Source: Epiperipatus broadwayi (taxonomy: Eukaryota > Onychophora > Udeonychophora > Euonychophora > Peripatidae). Taken from it: DNA of 64,000 nt. Under the pieces are notes generated by a model that made no database searches, was not told the origin of the DNA, and saw nothing but the letters and a program-made list of their open reading frames with translations. Every line of letters starts with the position of its first letter. The stretch's first letter is position 1. Positions 35,650-47,756 of the stretch are shown here, in pieces. The position numbers and the translations under genes were made by a program. The stretch spans positions 1,412,496 to 1,476,495 of the forward strand of contig JAQFVV010000255.1 of the NCBI GenBank assembly GCA_028023455.1. Reading direction: 5' to 3'.

Positions 35650-36870
35650 TGATTGTTCTTAGTAAATGGAATATAGGGATAGAATGGAGTCTATTGTTAG
35701 TGATATATTTTTGTATAGTCCAATACTCATTGCCATAGCATTCTTTGCCCATATTATGATGCATAAGAAGTTTATTTTCTTTATGAAAGATATGGTATAA
35801 TTATGTAATATGCTGTTTTGGGAAATAATGAGAGTGATTTTGTCATGTAAAGATAAGGAGACTTTAGATGGTGAATTGATTTTGGTTTCAATGGATGTTA
35901 GTAGCATATCTTGAATTGAGTTTCTTATGGCATCTGTAGACTCGTAAATGGGAAGATCTAAAAAGTTATGAGGATGTGCTGTGAAATTAGAGGGTATACT
36001 ATTTCCATTTAAGATATTCCATGTAGATGATTTATTGAGATTCAATTGGAGTTTGTATTGTTTGGTATAGTTTTCAAGCTTTATTGTTAGTGCAGGAAGG
36101 AATTTTTTTGAAGAAAGATTACTAGGTCATTCATTTAAGAGCTTTATGTTTTTATTTATAATTGGAGTATAGATATCAGGTATTTTGTTTTCAATTTCTA
36201 ATAACAAAGGATTAATATGAGTTATACATAGTAATGCACTCTGAGGGGATCCTTGGTGGAATGGAATTGTGGGGGATGAAGTCAGTAGGATTTTTCCATT
36301 AAGAGTAATGTGAATTTTCCTGTTTATGAGAAGATTGGAGAGAATATATACTATAAGCATAGATATGTTGTGTGTTGTTAGAATCTGAATGAGTTTCAAT
36401 TGGGACAGAGTCAAAAGCAGAAGCAATATCTAACTGAACCGCAAGTGGACTGGTTTTACATCAAGTAATAGCTACAGTGGTGAATGACCCTTTTCCCCTA
36501 ATTGAAAATCTGTGATAAATGGCAGAATGATAAGTTGTATTTTATCTTTGATGATTGACTCTATGGTTTCAGTTAAAGTTGAAGTCATGGAGGTGGGACA
36601 TAAGTTATTGAGAGGGGATGAAAAAATAAAAACTAAGGAGACACGATATAATTGTTCAATTTGACAGACCTATTTTGAGAAATGATTGAGAAGATTTAGT
36701 ATTGTGCGGATGGTAAAGAAGTTTAAGTAAGCAAGCATGAATCTGGGGATTTCATGTGGGCCAGGATGTATGCTATCTGAAAATGAGTTGAGTTTCAAGT
36801 ATAATATCATTTTTTGTAATTTGGTGATTACAATTACTGAATCCAAAAGGATGGGTTTCAATATATGGGT
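35650..36870 (-). pseudogene. LINE reverse transcriptase relic (jockey/I-like)
   Basis: Minus-strand fragments line up with RT in order: near 36790-36720 SIHPGPHEIPRFMLAYLNFF (RT start), near 36440-36400 AFDSVPIETH in a neighbouring frame (motif A), and 36340-36130 NRKIHITLNGKILL then IPFHQGSPQSALLC (motif B region, QGSP) and INPLLLEIENK. At 36045-35660 a further 128-codon open stretch follows where the RNase H or tail would be. Frameshifts and stops are frequent. Confidence 0.7.
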
Positions 36871-36899
36871 AGGGGGGGAAATTGAAATTTGACTTTGAA

Positions 36900-37060
36900 A
36901 TACATTTAATTTTCTGTTTTAATTTCCAATTTTCCACACAATTCCTTTTCCCATTTAGCAAAGCACCTAAATATTTATATGGTTCCACTTTTTCAAGACA
37001 AATATTTCTCATTTTCATACTTTAGTTTTACTTTTACCACTGAATATTGATATCTTTTTG
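36900..37060 (-). pseudogene. Short LINE RT thumb fragment of a different element
   Basis: The minus strand reads VEPYKYLGALLNGKRN followed by WKLKQKIK, the KYLG box that comes after the catalytic YxDD in LINE RTs. It lies upstream of the RT start of the neighbouring relic, so it must come from another insertion. Confidence 0.55.
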
Positions 37061-38032
37061 CTCACTAAATTTAATTTCATTATTTCTTCTGATCTTTACA
37101 TACTGACTGTGGAAATCTATTTGGACTATTATCTAGTATTCACTGACATCATCTCCCAAGAAAGGCCCAGAAAAGTCATTTCTAAGTATTTTTTTTTAGT
37201 TGTTGTTGTTGTTTTAATTATTATTATTATTATTATTGTAATTTAACAAAGTTTCATTATTGGAAATTTTTTTTTATTCATTTCAGTAAGAATACAAACA
37301 TAAAAGTAACATTCTAAATAAAATGAGCTTAAAATATTAACTTTATAATATCTTTATCCACTAATCAATATTAAGTTTTGTATGTGTTTTTTGACCTCAT
37401 TAAATTTTATTCCTAAATCTGAATTTTAATTAAAAACTGTTTTATGATTATAAAAAAACAACTTTTCCTCAATAAATATGTGTCTGTACATAAGGAAAGA
37501 TAATAAAAAAAATATTACAAATACTACAATCAAGTGAATACTTAACCATTGCTGATATTTAACCATTGACTGCAATCACCTTAACACTATTTACTCTAGC
37601 ATCTCAATAGTTAGAGCGACATCATAAATTTCAATGAACTCTTTAAAATCTCACTAATATGTAAGCATTTTAAATATAGAACTTACAATAGAAAAATATT
37701 ATAACTATAAGTATTGCAGCAGAGCTATTGTATTTATTTATGATCAGCTACACTGTGGCTAACTTCAACTCTGCTGTAATTTTCGTAAGTCTAAACAGAT
37801 GTAATTAATATAAATATCTATTATTCTAAAACTTCTACTATCCAAACAAAAATTTGAAGGTGATCTTTACCTTTTACAATAAATAAATGAATTTTAAATA
37901 CTTTCTTACAAAACAACAACAAAAAAATACATATTTTTAAATAAGTAAGCCTAATTGCAGTGAGTTGCCTGGTTTTTTATATCTTAGCAGAATTTGAATT
38001 GAGCAAACAGGAAATAATTATCATTGGATAAC
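37061..38032. other. AT-rich sequence, nothing recognised
   Basis: It holds a (TTG)n/(ATT)n run near 37200-37237 and otherwise plain AT-rich DNA up to the old LTR. Confidence 0.5.
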
Positions 38033-38348
38033 ATATATATAAACAAACAAACCAATAGAAATAATAACATATTTTCCTTGGTGGTCTGTTCCTTTTGTTC
38101 TTTTAAAGGGAAACAAGCTATCAAAACTTGGCCTTTTTACCTACGGATATGGGGACGGTTACTTTGAAACTTAAAAAAATAGTGCAGTTTAGAAAAAACA
38201 TGCTTATGTTCTTATTGCTATCTTGGGGATTTATGCATCTGTGGTAGAAAAATTCCATAACTGTTATGTGACATTATTCTTTATTCAAGTATGTTATCAT
38301 TTTATAATAAACACTTAAAACATTAACTCAGATTTATCTTCACTACAC
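38033..38348 (+). repeat. 5' LTR of old Ty3/gypsy element
   Basis: It aligns along its length with 42494-42784: both share ATATATAAACAAACAAACC near the start, TTCCTTTTGTTC, ATTCCATAACTGTTATGTGA and a final A(C/T)TA(C/T)ACA. Identity is roughly 70 percent by eye, so the element is old. Exact ends are uncertain. Confidence 0.7.
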
Positions 38349-39368
38349 AGAACAATTAACTTATAATGAGGATGAGATTTGCCTAGATACACATGTTATG
38401 ATAAGTAGCTGATTGTCACAGTGAAATAGTAAATATTTGTCAAGGTGTTGCCTTGAACATTTTTTAACATTGGCTCAAATGGATTTTTTTGAAATTTTTG
38501 ATATGTCTGAAATGATGATCAGAATACTTGGACAGATTGAATTTTTATGTGGATACTAATGAAATTAAAGCAAAACTAAGTTTGACTATGTTTGTGTATC
38601 AATTATATACCAGGTTAAAATGTCACAAGCAGCACCACTCAACCTTCTAAACTAATATTTGATAATACCATAGAATTAAATGGCTATTTTTTGGCAAAGC
38701 CTTTGGTAATATTGAAAAGATGCACATTCAACCTACACAACAGGAAGCTGATGAAAAGGCAGTTAACTGTATGAGAGACACTGAGAGATCAGTTTATACA
38801 TGATATGAAAGATCATGTATTAAGACCCAGGTTCTTGATAGATCTCAATATTATATTTGGTAAGCAGTATCCCATCCAAACTTAAGAAACGATCAGTTTG
38901 CACCTTGGCTGAGTACAAATGCTGAAATAGAAATGATATGACAAAAAGATTAAAGCCCAATGAATAACATAATAATTACCTCAGTCAAAACACCAAGCAA
39001 CTATGAAATAAAATTTATCATTGCAAAAAAAAAAAAAAAAAAATTATTTAGTCAATCAGTGTCCATATATTAAGGCTAGCTGTCATTTTTGTCAATGTAT
39101 TGGAGATATTGAAGCAATGTATCTTACAAAATGGAAACACAATCACCAATCAAGTCACAAAAAACTAAATCTAAATGCCCTTAATGAGCAAAGTGAAATC
39201 CCAAACTTTTAATTATTAATTATAATACTTCAATTCTGGTTCAGCATTCTCTGTGATTTCCGTAAATGTTGGGCAACAATAAGTAAAAATAAAAAAGCTG
39301 ATCTTGAAGCCCATCCCAAAATTAACCTATGACTATAAGGGTGAGTTACACTCCTTGGGGAAGCACAG

Positions 39369-39452
39369 GTCCATATCAGAAAGATCTGAATATACACAAT
39401 TGCCATTACCGTCCATATCAGAAAGATCTGAATATACACAATTGCCATTACC
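39369..39452. repeat. 42-bp tandem duplication
   Basis: CGTCCATATCAGAAAGATCT and the following sequence through GCCATTACC occur twice in direct succession inside the old gypsy relic. It is a local duplication. Confidence 0.8.
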
Positions 39453-39989
39453 TGTTTCCCAAGAGAGCATAGTAATTAAATGAGCTGAAATTGGTTTAAA
39501 CCAATGGGCTAATCATTGATCGAAGTAAATTCAAGCAATCAGTGAGATAATTTTAAATGACAATATGCTAATATTTTAAATCCAGTTTGGATCATTATCA
39601 AAGAACATCCATTTGATTATTTATAAGTAAACATGTTAAACTGAGTGGCTGTCATTGTTGGCCAATATCTTTGCATTAAGAACCAAAGTTTCTGATGAGA
39701 TGCATGGGCTGCTCTGATACAACTGAGATAAAAATCTTTGGAGATTATCACTGTACATTAAATCATACTTACCTTTTAATAATCATCTCCTGCCATCATT
39801 TAAACAGATACTTTTTATTTTAGCTAGAGATTGAGTATTTCCTACAATAGATCTTCAACATGATTATCTTGAACTACTGATATAAAATGAAGCTTCCAAA
39901 GCACTAGTGATTACAATTCAAAAGGCATTTTACTAAGTTAATTTGACTGACATTTTTTTATTTGAGATGACTACAACCATACTCTAGTG

Positions 39990-40297
39990 CAGGGGTCCCC
40001 AACCCTATGCCCACAGGCATCATGGTGCCCGTAGGTCATTTTACGTGTGCCTGCCGCTATACGAACACGATAAAAAATTATTTAACTGATACAAATAAAT
40101 TTAATTTTTAATATTTCTTATAAATTATTGTATTATACTGTAATCAAATTGTAGGTCATACTATACTTTTACAGCGTAAAAGAGTCTATCATTAACAATA
40201 TCCAACTATAAATTTACATTGAAAAAATAAATGGTGACCGCTACCTGGTGGATATTATAGAATGTGCTCTTAAGTGCAAAAATGTTGGGGACCGCTG
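39990..40297. mobile_element. hAT-type MITE, 308 bp, with perfect 8-bp target duplication
   Basis: The ends are CAGGGGTCCCCAAC and, inverted, GTTGGGGACCGCTG, typical hAT terminal repeats. The 8-bp word CTCTAGTG stands directly on both sides (39982-39989 and 40298-40305). The interior has no coding potential. It splits the reverse transcriptase of the old gypsy element between motif B and YxDD, so it is younger than that element. Confidence 0.9.
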
Positions 40298-40858
40298 CTC
40301 TAGTGAATAGATCAATTAGCACCTGGATTTCCTAGGGTTATTCTATATTCTGATGATTTCCTGCTAATGGCCAAAAGTAAGGAAAATTCTGAGAGACCAC
40401 TGGAAAGCTTTTAAATAAATTCATGGATGCAGAAATTAAAATAAAACCTGATAAATGTTTGAGGTCAAGAAATAGAATTCAATATTACAGCAAGAACATT
40501 TTTCCTACTAAGGACAAAATAATGGCTATTCTGAATGTGTAATTCCCATTAAGAATAGCTTCAGGCACTTAATTTTGAGAACTTCATTCAGCACAAAAAT
40601 GCTGTGAAACCACTATATTTTATTCTGCTAGACACCAATGCAAAAGAATTAACTATTATGATCCAAATATGAAATTAATCCTAACATGTAAAGCTTAATC
40701 ACACAAGATTGAAAAAATCTTAGCCCGTAATATCAGGAAAGGAGTGACACACCTCTTGTTTTTATTTCTCGCACACTGATTGGACTAAAAAAAAATTTAC
40801 TCTCAAATAGGGAAGCCCTTGAATTGGAAGTAGGTGTTAAAAAATTTCATCAATATGT

Positions 40859-41015
40859 GGCTAAAACCTTAGTACATGCGCCTTGAGTGCTTAATTTTAA
40901 CAAGAGATAAGAGGGGTCCCTCTTATCTTTATAAAGTCGAATCTTGCGTTATGATTTGTAGAAATCTCTCTTGTTAAAATTTAGCACTCAAGGTACATGT
41001 ACTAAGGTTTTAGCC
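40859..41015. mobile_element. Hairpin MITE inside the old gypsy RNase H
   Basis: Inverted arms (GGCTAAAACCTTAGTACATG and complement, then TTTTAACAAGAGA) flank a 60-nt centre. The outer end AAGGTTTTAGCC is related to the AGGTTATAGCC ends of the hairpin at 51202-51381. It interrupts the gypsy RNase H frame, whose sequence resumes near 41075. Confidence 0.75.
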
Positions 41016-42493
41016 TTATATAAGTATTATGTGCTGACATTGCACTTAATAAGAATTAATATTTACACAAACTATCATAAATCTTTATTAGATATATATG
41101 ATATCAAAAGAGGACAATCACTAGCACATCTTGCCTCACATGCTATGATAGTTTAATTTGCTTGAATGTAATAAACATCATTATGTAGAAAGAAAAACAT
41201 TCTAAAGCTGATGCACTCATTACATCAACAGATTATAAAATAAAAAAAAACCAAATTAAATGCAAGAAACCAGTAATAAATATGATCAATTTATAAAGTA
41301 CTAACCAAATAAACAATAAAGTGATAGTTCATTGAACATTGAAATGACCAAGAGTATCATCGTCTGAGTAAAGCTTGCAATCAATAATCCACAATATGTA
41401 CTTAAAGCCTTTCTGACAAGAAGGCATGAACTATCTATTGAGAATGAATGTGTCTCACAAAGCAATCAAATCATTATACTTTTCAGAGGTTATAAACAGA
41501 TCTTAAAATTACTGTATTATGGAAAGCCTGGAATAGTGAGAACAAAAATGCTTGCTAGATCCTATGTCTGGTGGCTTAATATTAACTTTGATATATAATT
41601 TCAGATACAGTGGTGCCAGCAATGAAAAATCAATCAAATTATGTCCGTTAAAATGAGGAACAGACAGTTGGGGCTTACTGGACCATGAAAGACCTAAAAA
41701 ATTTCTCATCATTGTTAATGCCTACTCTAAATAAAAAAGTAATTATTGTACACAGCTTTAATACTTCAGCCACAATTGACGCTTTGAGAAAAATATTTGC
41801 AATTCGTGGTCTTCAACTATTATCATCAATGGAACAGCCTTTAAATCCTACCACTTCACTGGCTTCTGTTTAAATAACCATTCCACCCAAAGAACAATGG
41901 ACAAGCTAAATATTTGAAACAAGAGGTTAAAAAAAACTCCAGAAAAAAATAAAAATTGGCTGGATGTATTGTTCACATCAGAACTGTAGCTGAAATATTT
42001 GAGAACTATACTCAGTCTCAAATCAAAACCTTTCACCAAAAAAAAAAAATAGTTCATCAAAATTGATCCAAAGTTTTATGGCATATATACCCTGGGAAAA
42101 ACTGAATATCAGCTACAATTGTAGCCAGAAAGAGTCAGTACCTACTATTAGTAAAACCCTTAAAGAACATCTTCACAAACACCATAAGAACAATTTTATG
42201 TTAGTTTTACCCAGTTAGAAATACCCATTCCAATCCCACCATATGGTAGCATTCAAAAATCAACCCATAATGAAGTTTCATCATCATCAGAACTGAAGAT
42301 TAATAACCAGTCACAACACCAAGGTAGAAAATAACCTAACCACTACTAAAAAAAAGCAGCAAAAGAAATATAAAATTATCAAAGCATCTGTTAAAATATA
42401 TGAATTAAGTGACTCACTTTGCTAGTTCTGTTTACTCTTTAAAAAATGAACTAATCATTTGGATTCAATAAACAGTAAATAACTATCATCTGA

Positions 42494-42784
42494 TGCTATA
42501 TATAAACAAACAAACCACTCAAAATAAAATTAATATATTTCCTCCATAGTACATTCCTTTTGTTCCTTTAGAGGTAAACAAACTATCTCTTAGCTTTTTT
42601 ACTTGCAGAAATGACTGTTGAGTAACTTAAATAAAGGCATGCGATTTAGAAAAAAAAATGCTACATTTTTGTTGCTAATTTCCTGAATTATGTATGTTTT
42701 TGCAGACAATTCCATAACTGTTATGTGAATATTACTATGTAATAAAACACTTCAAACATTAATTCCGGTTTGTTTTACTATACA
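42494..42784 (+). repeat. 3' LTR of old Ty3/gypsy element
   Basis: It starts with TGCTATATATAAACAAAC and ends near TTTTACTATACA, matching 38033-38348. It contains AATAAAA-like signals near 42740. No convincing target duplication remains. Confidence 0.7.
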
Positions 42785-42884
42785 TAACCTGCACTTTAAT
42801 TTTAAAAAAGAGAATTTAAAACTAAGTATAACTATTGCAAAGGAACAAAAAAAAGTTCATTTTACTCATTTAAGATTTGAAATA

Positions 42885-42990
42885 CTGGCATTCTTATACC
42901 TGGAACTTAATAGTAAATATAAGGGATTTGAACTCAGACTTTCAAGCAACCTTCAACTATTCACACTATCTCTGAATTAAAAATTAGTCT
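42885..42990 (-). repeat. Short fragment of the pol III repeat family
   Basis: On the minus strand GCTTGAAAGTCTGAGTTCAA followed by ATCCC (B box at 42935-42923) matches the B-box region of the 25765-26220 monomer. No ribozyme is present. Confidence 0.55.
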
Positions 42991-43147
42991 TTGAACTTTT
43001 CCAATTGCCTTTTTTTTTTCAGTAATAATAAACACAGTAAAATCATTTAAATATTGTAATGTGATCATTAAAAAAAAATCTAAAACAATGATTTTAAACT
43101 TAAAGAGCTTTTGTTAAATAAATTTCGTTTTCAAACAAAAAACGTCG

Positions 43148-43169
43148 ATGTCTACCGGAAGGGAAATCG
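43148..43169 (+). CDS. Possible short first coding exon at an Ets-like site (speculative)
   Basis: An ATG opens MSTGREI and meets a perfect donor, ATCG|GTAAGT. The codons overlap ACCGGAAGGG, an Ets-family binding motif often found at transcription starts, and several CpGs cluster here in CpG-poor DNA. No downstream exon was found. It may be chance. Confidence 0.2.
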
Positions 43170-44899
43170 GTAAGTCAAAAACGTCATCGGTTGAATTATT
43201 CACAAGTACCAAACAAATTTAATGCATATTTGTCTAAATATAAATCTACTCGTGGAATAATTAAATACAAATACATTATTATGATCATTCCTAAGTCAGA
43301 TCCCCAAAGAATCATTTTAAATTATCGTATTAATGCATTCAGATTTAATCATCCCATGAAACCATAGATTTTTATTATCAGCATTACATATTTGATCAAT
43401 CATAATTTATTTACAGGCTTGTTACAAATATTAAAATTTTATTTGAACTATTATTTGAAATTGGCAGTGGCCTTGATTAATATAAAATTTTTCAATAAAC
43501 AAATAGTCGCAGCCTTTTTGAGCAGCAATGCTTAATCTATTATTGCCTATAACAATGTGCAGCTCAGATAAAAATGTTTACTTTTTGTACGACTATAATA
43601 GCCTGGTATATAGGCATTATCTGAAGGTTTATTTAAATGATTCTTTGAGAAACTAGCTTGCAAATTATTGTAGTAATATATTCAGATTTAAGTGATCCTT
43701 GAATAGGTTTACATTATCAGCATTACACATTTGATAAGCTATAAATTATTTGCAGCTATTTAAAATTGTTAGAATTGTCTAAATACAAATTTCAAATACA
43801 TCTAAAACTTAAAATATATTAATGCGTCTAAAAAGAAATACCTTTATTTTTTTACATATTTATCTTCTATATACAACTGCGCAAATGTAACTCCTACAAG
43901 AACTCCACTGCTATGCATTATCTTCATAATAAACCAATTAAAACAACAAACTTTTAAACTAAGCCCCTTAATTGCTTACAGCCATTCCGTAATCTGTTTT
44001 GTCTTTCCTCTTTATGAATTATATTATTAATAAATAAAAATTTTAAGTTATGCTTTAATATTTAGAAGTAGCTGAGAATGTTTGGTTTCCAAAAAAGTAC
44101 AATATATATAACAATACAAATTACATATGTATATGATAGAAATGTTACCAAATTAGAATTTAAAAAATTGCTTGATAATTAATTAACAAAAAAAAAAAAA
44201 ACGCATAAAAATTTTAAATTACTTCATGATAAAGATTTTCAACAAATGTAATAAGATATGCAAAGCTTTAATTAGCTGTTTTGCAAAACTTAGCCTATGG
44301 ATATATTCTTCCTAATTTCAATATTAAGTCTACTTAAATATCTTCTTGGATTAAAAAGAAAAACTGCGATAATTTAAGAATATAATTGGCTTACAGTCTT
44401 TCCTAGAGAAACTATTTCACAATTTTCACTATTCTTGTTTTGTCAAATGAAATTCTAATCTAATCTAATTATTTTTCTCTAATTATCCAACAACAATTAC
44501 TATATTGTTCAAAAAATTGAAGAAAATATAAATTTGTTCAATTGGTCTTAACAACTAATGCTTCAAACTGATTAAGTATTTATTTCTATTCCAATAGTTA
44601 TATAGGTATGTGCATGTGTAAAGCAAATAATTCAATGCTTTTATTGTTCTAGAGTTCATAAGAAGTTCATGCACTGAAATACCAAAACAGGAAGTGACCC
44701 AAAAACCTTCCACTGCAGTAAATGACACAGAGCTGTGCCTGTGTCACTATATATAAATAAATGTACATATTAATAAACTATTCGATAGAATAAAAAGTGC
44801 TCCTTTGTCAATTAGGCCTGATATCATCTCTGCTAACATAGATTAGCAGTTAATAAATCAAATATATAATTCTCTAAATAACTGAAATATATACGTATA
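43170..44899. other. AT-rich sequence, nothing recognised
   Basis: It includes a small G+C-richer inverted repeat near 44724-44750 (GACACAG...CTGTGTC). No coding exon or repeat family was identified. Confidence 0.45.
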
Positions 44900-45710
44900 T
44901 ATATAAGTCACTTATAAACAAGTATAGACATTCCAACTCCAAGCCAAGAAAACTGTTCTAGAAATGAATTTTGCAATAATTATACAAACCAATCTGTGAA
45001 ACACAAATACAGTCATAAAATATGCTGTTCCATTTTGTTTGATTATGCTGTGGTGCCATCTTTTAGTTTCTTCAGCAGGAAACTTTTCATTCTGAAATAC
45101 CTCAATACTATTCCCCTCCCCCCATTCTCTGCCATATCTTCCCAATGAAACAATCAGTAGTGGATTTCTTTACAATGACTTTAAGATAATCCTTATAGTA
45201 TAGAAAGGACCTACCTCTCCGACATAAACCATATTCAAGTTCACTATAAAATGCATTTTTAGGAAGCCTTGCATTGTGCATTCATTTTATATGTCCAATC
45301 CAAAGAAGGTGTTATTTTACAACAGTAGACCCTATGGTATCACATCCAGAAAGTTGGAGAACATTATTTTTATGATCCTGCCATTGTATTTTTAAAACTT
45401 TATGGAACATCCTTAAATGAAGCTTTGATAATACCTTTATATTGTGTTAATGGAGTGTACAGTCTCATTTCCGTACAATAAATTAGGTAAAAATAACAGC
45501 TATATATATATATAGCTAATTTAGTTGCAATAGTTATTTCCCTGAAATGAAGTACCATATCTTTTAACATAAAACAGTACATTGGAGTCTGTATCTTAAC
45601 ATCAAAATCCATCTTTCTACTTATAAAACTAATAAATTGGTTTACATTCTCATGTTGATAACCACCCAAGTTAAAAGTTAGTGATAATTTTTCTACTATC
45701 ACTGGCTAAT
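44900..45710 (-). pseudogene. LINE ORF2 C-terminal fragment
   Basis: Minus-strand frames give, in order, LIYCTEMRLYTPLTQ (45500), then LHLRMFHKVLKIQWQD (45420), WIGH-like WTYKMNAQ (45290), a GRSFL-like stretch (45210), and NEKFPAEETKRWHHSIIKQ (45090). This is the C-terminal tail found in RT proteins of the same broad group as the relic at 1-2260 (the LRWTGHV...RYKD region). Several frameshifts and stops are present. RT and endonuclease parts are absent, so it is 5' truncated. Confidence 0.65.
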
Positions 45711-46059
45711 AAAGAATCTGAGTTCTTTGAATATTAATTTACTGTTCAAATACTTTACAAAATAATTATGTTGCTATTAAGCATTTTTTTGAACAAATTT
45801 AAAGCTGAGATGAAAACAATGATTATCTATTAATTTGTAGACTCATTCCTAAAAAACATATTGACATCTATATTAGCAGTTCAAGTTTCAAAAAACCAAC
45901 TTTTCTCTTTGCAATACATACATATAACAAATATCTATCTTCTAGAACTCTCGCAAATCAAAATTCGAATTAATATAATTTATATTATTGTATATAATTT
46001 TCAATATATTATTATACGACTAAACATCATATGATTACCATTCTCCATGCTTACCCAAG

Positions 46060-46170
46060 CTGTTATATTTGAGGCAAAACTCTCCATACAGTAGTGTCAC
46101 CCAGTGCAAAACATAGTAATCAATGGATGCAAGATTTGTGCATTGAGGAGTACTATTGTATAAAGTATTA
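46060..46170. repeat. Relative of the TTAA hairpin MITE at 690-838
   Basis: GAGGCAAAACTCTCCATACA, CCCAGTGCAAAACATAGTAA and TCAATGGATGCAAGATTTGT correspond to the left arm and the start of the centre of the element at 690-838. The other arm is replaced or lost. Confidence 0.55.
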
Positions 46171-46639
46171 CCTTGCTCTGCTAACGTGGCTGATTTGTTC
46201 CACAACATTAAGTTAAAGTTTTGTTTTTTTTAATATTATCTGTGGATATGGAAAGAAAATTGGGATGAAGAGAGATAGATTTAAATGGATTTAGAAAGGC
46301 TGGGAATAATACTGCTAAAGTTTGGAAGGTGATCAATTATGTCATTTTAATATAAAAGGAAAAAAAATAATTTTTGTGTGTGTTTACTGCAAGGAGGCTT
46401 TAAAACTAAGTTGTACATAAGATTAGTTGGCTTTTTAGGTCTGTTACTAAAGAATTTTTCAATTTAAAAAAGATAGTGATTTATTTGAGAAAGAAGATAG
46501 CATTTGAGACGTAACATTAGGAAATAGGTGTTTATCGATGGCTATTTAAAAAAAGTTTTTCACCTTTTGTATAAAGAAGTTTGAAGAGTAGTAGAGAAAG
46601 CATGAATTTAAATATAGATTAGGGAACTTGAAAAATAAG

Positions 46640-47586
46640 AAATATGGATTGGATTTGTATCCCACAATGTATATTTAAGAGTCAGAAGGAAATTAGGCAT
46701 GCTATGGTAGAGTGTAACATATGTAATAAAGTTTATCATGTAAACAGCTTAAATAAGACTAGGAAGAATGTAACAGGTGTATTGTTATGTAGATCATGTA
46801 TAAATGTGATAAAAGAGGTGAAAAAATGGTTTCTAAGTGTAGATAGTTTAAAGAGAAAGTCAGGAGTAGTGGAGTGACAAGAGATATGGATAACAAAATG
46901 AGTAGTGCAATGGAGATGGTTAGCCCAAGAATAACTAAGATTAGAGGGAGAGATAAAGAACGTAGAAGGAAAATTAAAATCATTAGAGATGAAGTGTGAG
47001 CAGATTAAGGAATTAATGAATAGAAATGATAAGGACAAACTAGATAAGAAAATCCAGAAAATGGAAGTAAATGTCAGGGATGAAGTAGGGAAAGTAAACT
47101 ATGAGAAAGTATTGATAGATCTAATTATAGGATGTGGAGATGTAATTGCAAGGAAAAACAGAAACGGGTATATAAGAATATGTTTACCTGGAGCTAAAAT
47201 TAGGGATGTTACAAGTAAGGTAAAGAAACATGGGAATAAAGATGTGTATGCTACAATAGTGACAAATAATTTGTCAGAGCCATTGAAGAGAGTAATGGAT
47301 GAGTACATAGAATTGATTAGTAATTTGAAAAAGATTAAAGGAGGAATAGGAATAGTTGAATTATTACCAGATTTGACAATAGATATATGTTAGGTAGAGA
47401 TGTTCCATAAATGAGAGATTGAAAAATTTGAGTGAGAGAAATGATATTATGTTTGTGGATGTGTGGGATTTGTTTATTAATAGGAGGGAGTTGGATAGTA
47501 AAGATGGATTGTACTTAGCAAAACAAGGAAATGAAGTTTTAGGGAGTTTGATTTATAAAGAATATTATAGTTCAGGAAACTTATAA
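46640..47586 (+). pseudogene. LINE ORF1: zinc finger plus SGNH-hydrolase-like domain
   Basis: The N-terminal part (46644-46877) has a Cys-rich finger, VECNICNKVYHV then LLCRSC, like a PHD-type finger. After a frame change and a basic, coiled-coil-like linker (46989-47090), the SGNH domain follows: LIIGCGDVIARK (GDS block; the catalytic Ser is not recognisable), LPGAKIRDVTSKV, TIVTNNLSE (the TND-like block) and IELISNLKK (to 47393). A +1 shift continues it at 47407-47586: MFVDVWDLFINRRELDSKDG then LYLAKQGNEVLG, where the usual DxxH histidine is Tyr. It ends with TAA. Both catalytic positions therefore look lost. In active relatives the domain is an esterase thought to help membrane or RNP handling; that is family knowledge. 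Confidence 0.75.
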
Positions 47587-47756
47587 AGAGAGGGGGTATC
47601 AAAAAGAATGGACAGAATGAAAGAAATAAACAAAGGGTAGCTGACTTAGATATAAATGTAATGTGGAAAGGGAATGGGTCTGTAAAATTAATGATAAGCA
47701 AGTTACTTACAATGTAAAAGAAAAGAAAGAGTCGAAAGAATTTATAAAAGAGTAGT

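Larger units (their letters stand above)
38349..42493 (+). pseudogene. Old Ty3/gypsy gag-pol relic, broken by two MITEs
   Basis: Short plus-strand fragments follow the gypsy order. Gag nucleocapsid relic at 39070-39120 (CHFCQCIGDIEAMYL, with the zinc-binding His and last Cys lost). RT at about 39840-40620: TIDLQHDYLELL (motif A), then after the hAT insertion RVILYSDDFLLMAKSKE (YxDD changed to YSDD). RNase H at about 40680-41130: YSQIGK, and KSLLDIYDIKRGQSLA after the second MITE. Integrase at about 41400-42100: AFLTRRHELSIENECV, GKPGIVRTKMLARSYVWW and IDALRKIFAIRGLQ. There are many stops and indels, and no intact ORF. This is a mag-like gypsy by overall similarity (inference). Confidence 0.8.

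Noticed and set aside
44724-44750. Small GACACAG...CTGTGTC hairpin next to a TATATATAAATA run
   Set aside because: Too short to assign as an element or regulatory structure, with no second copy seen.
46736-47308. Several minus-strand open frames of 69-100 codons
   Set aside because: They are antisense shadows of the purine-rich LINE ORF1, with pyrimidine-rich low-complexity translations.
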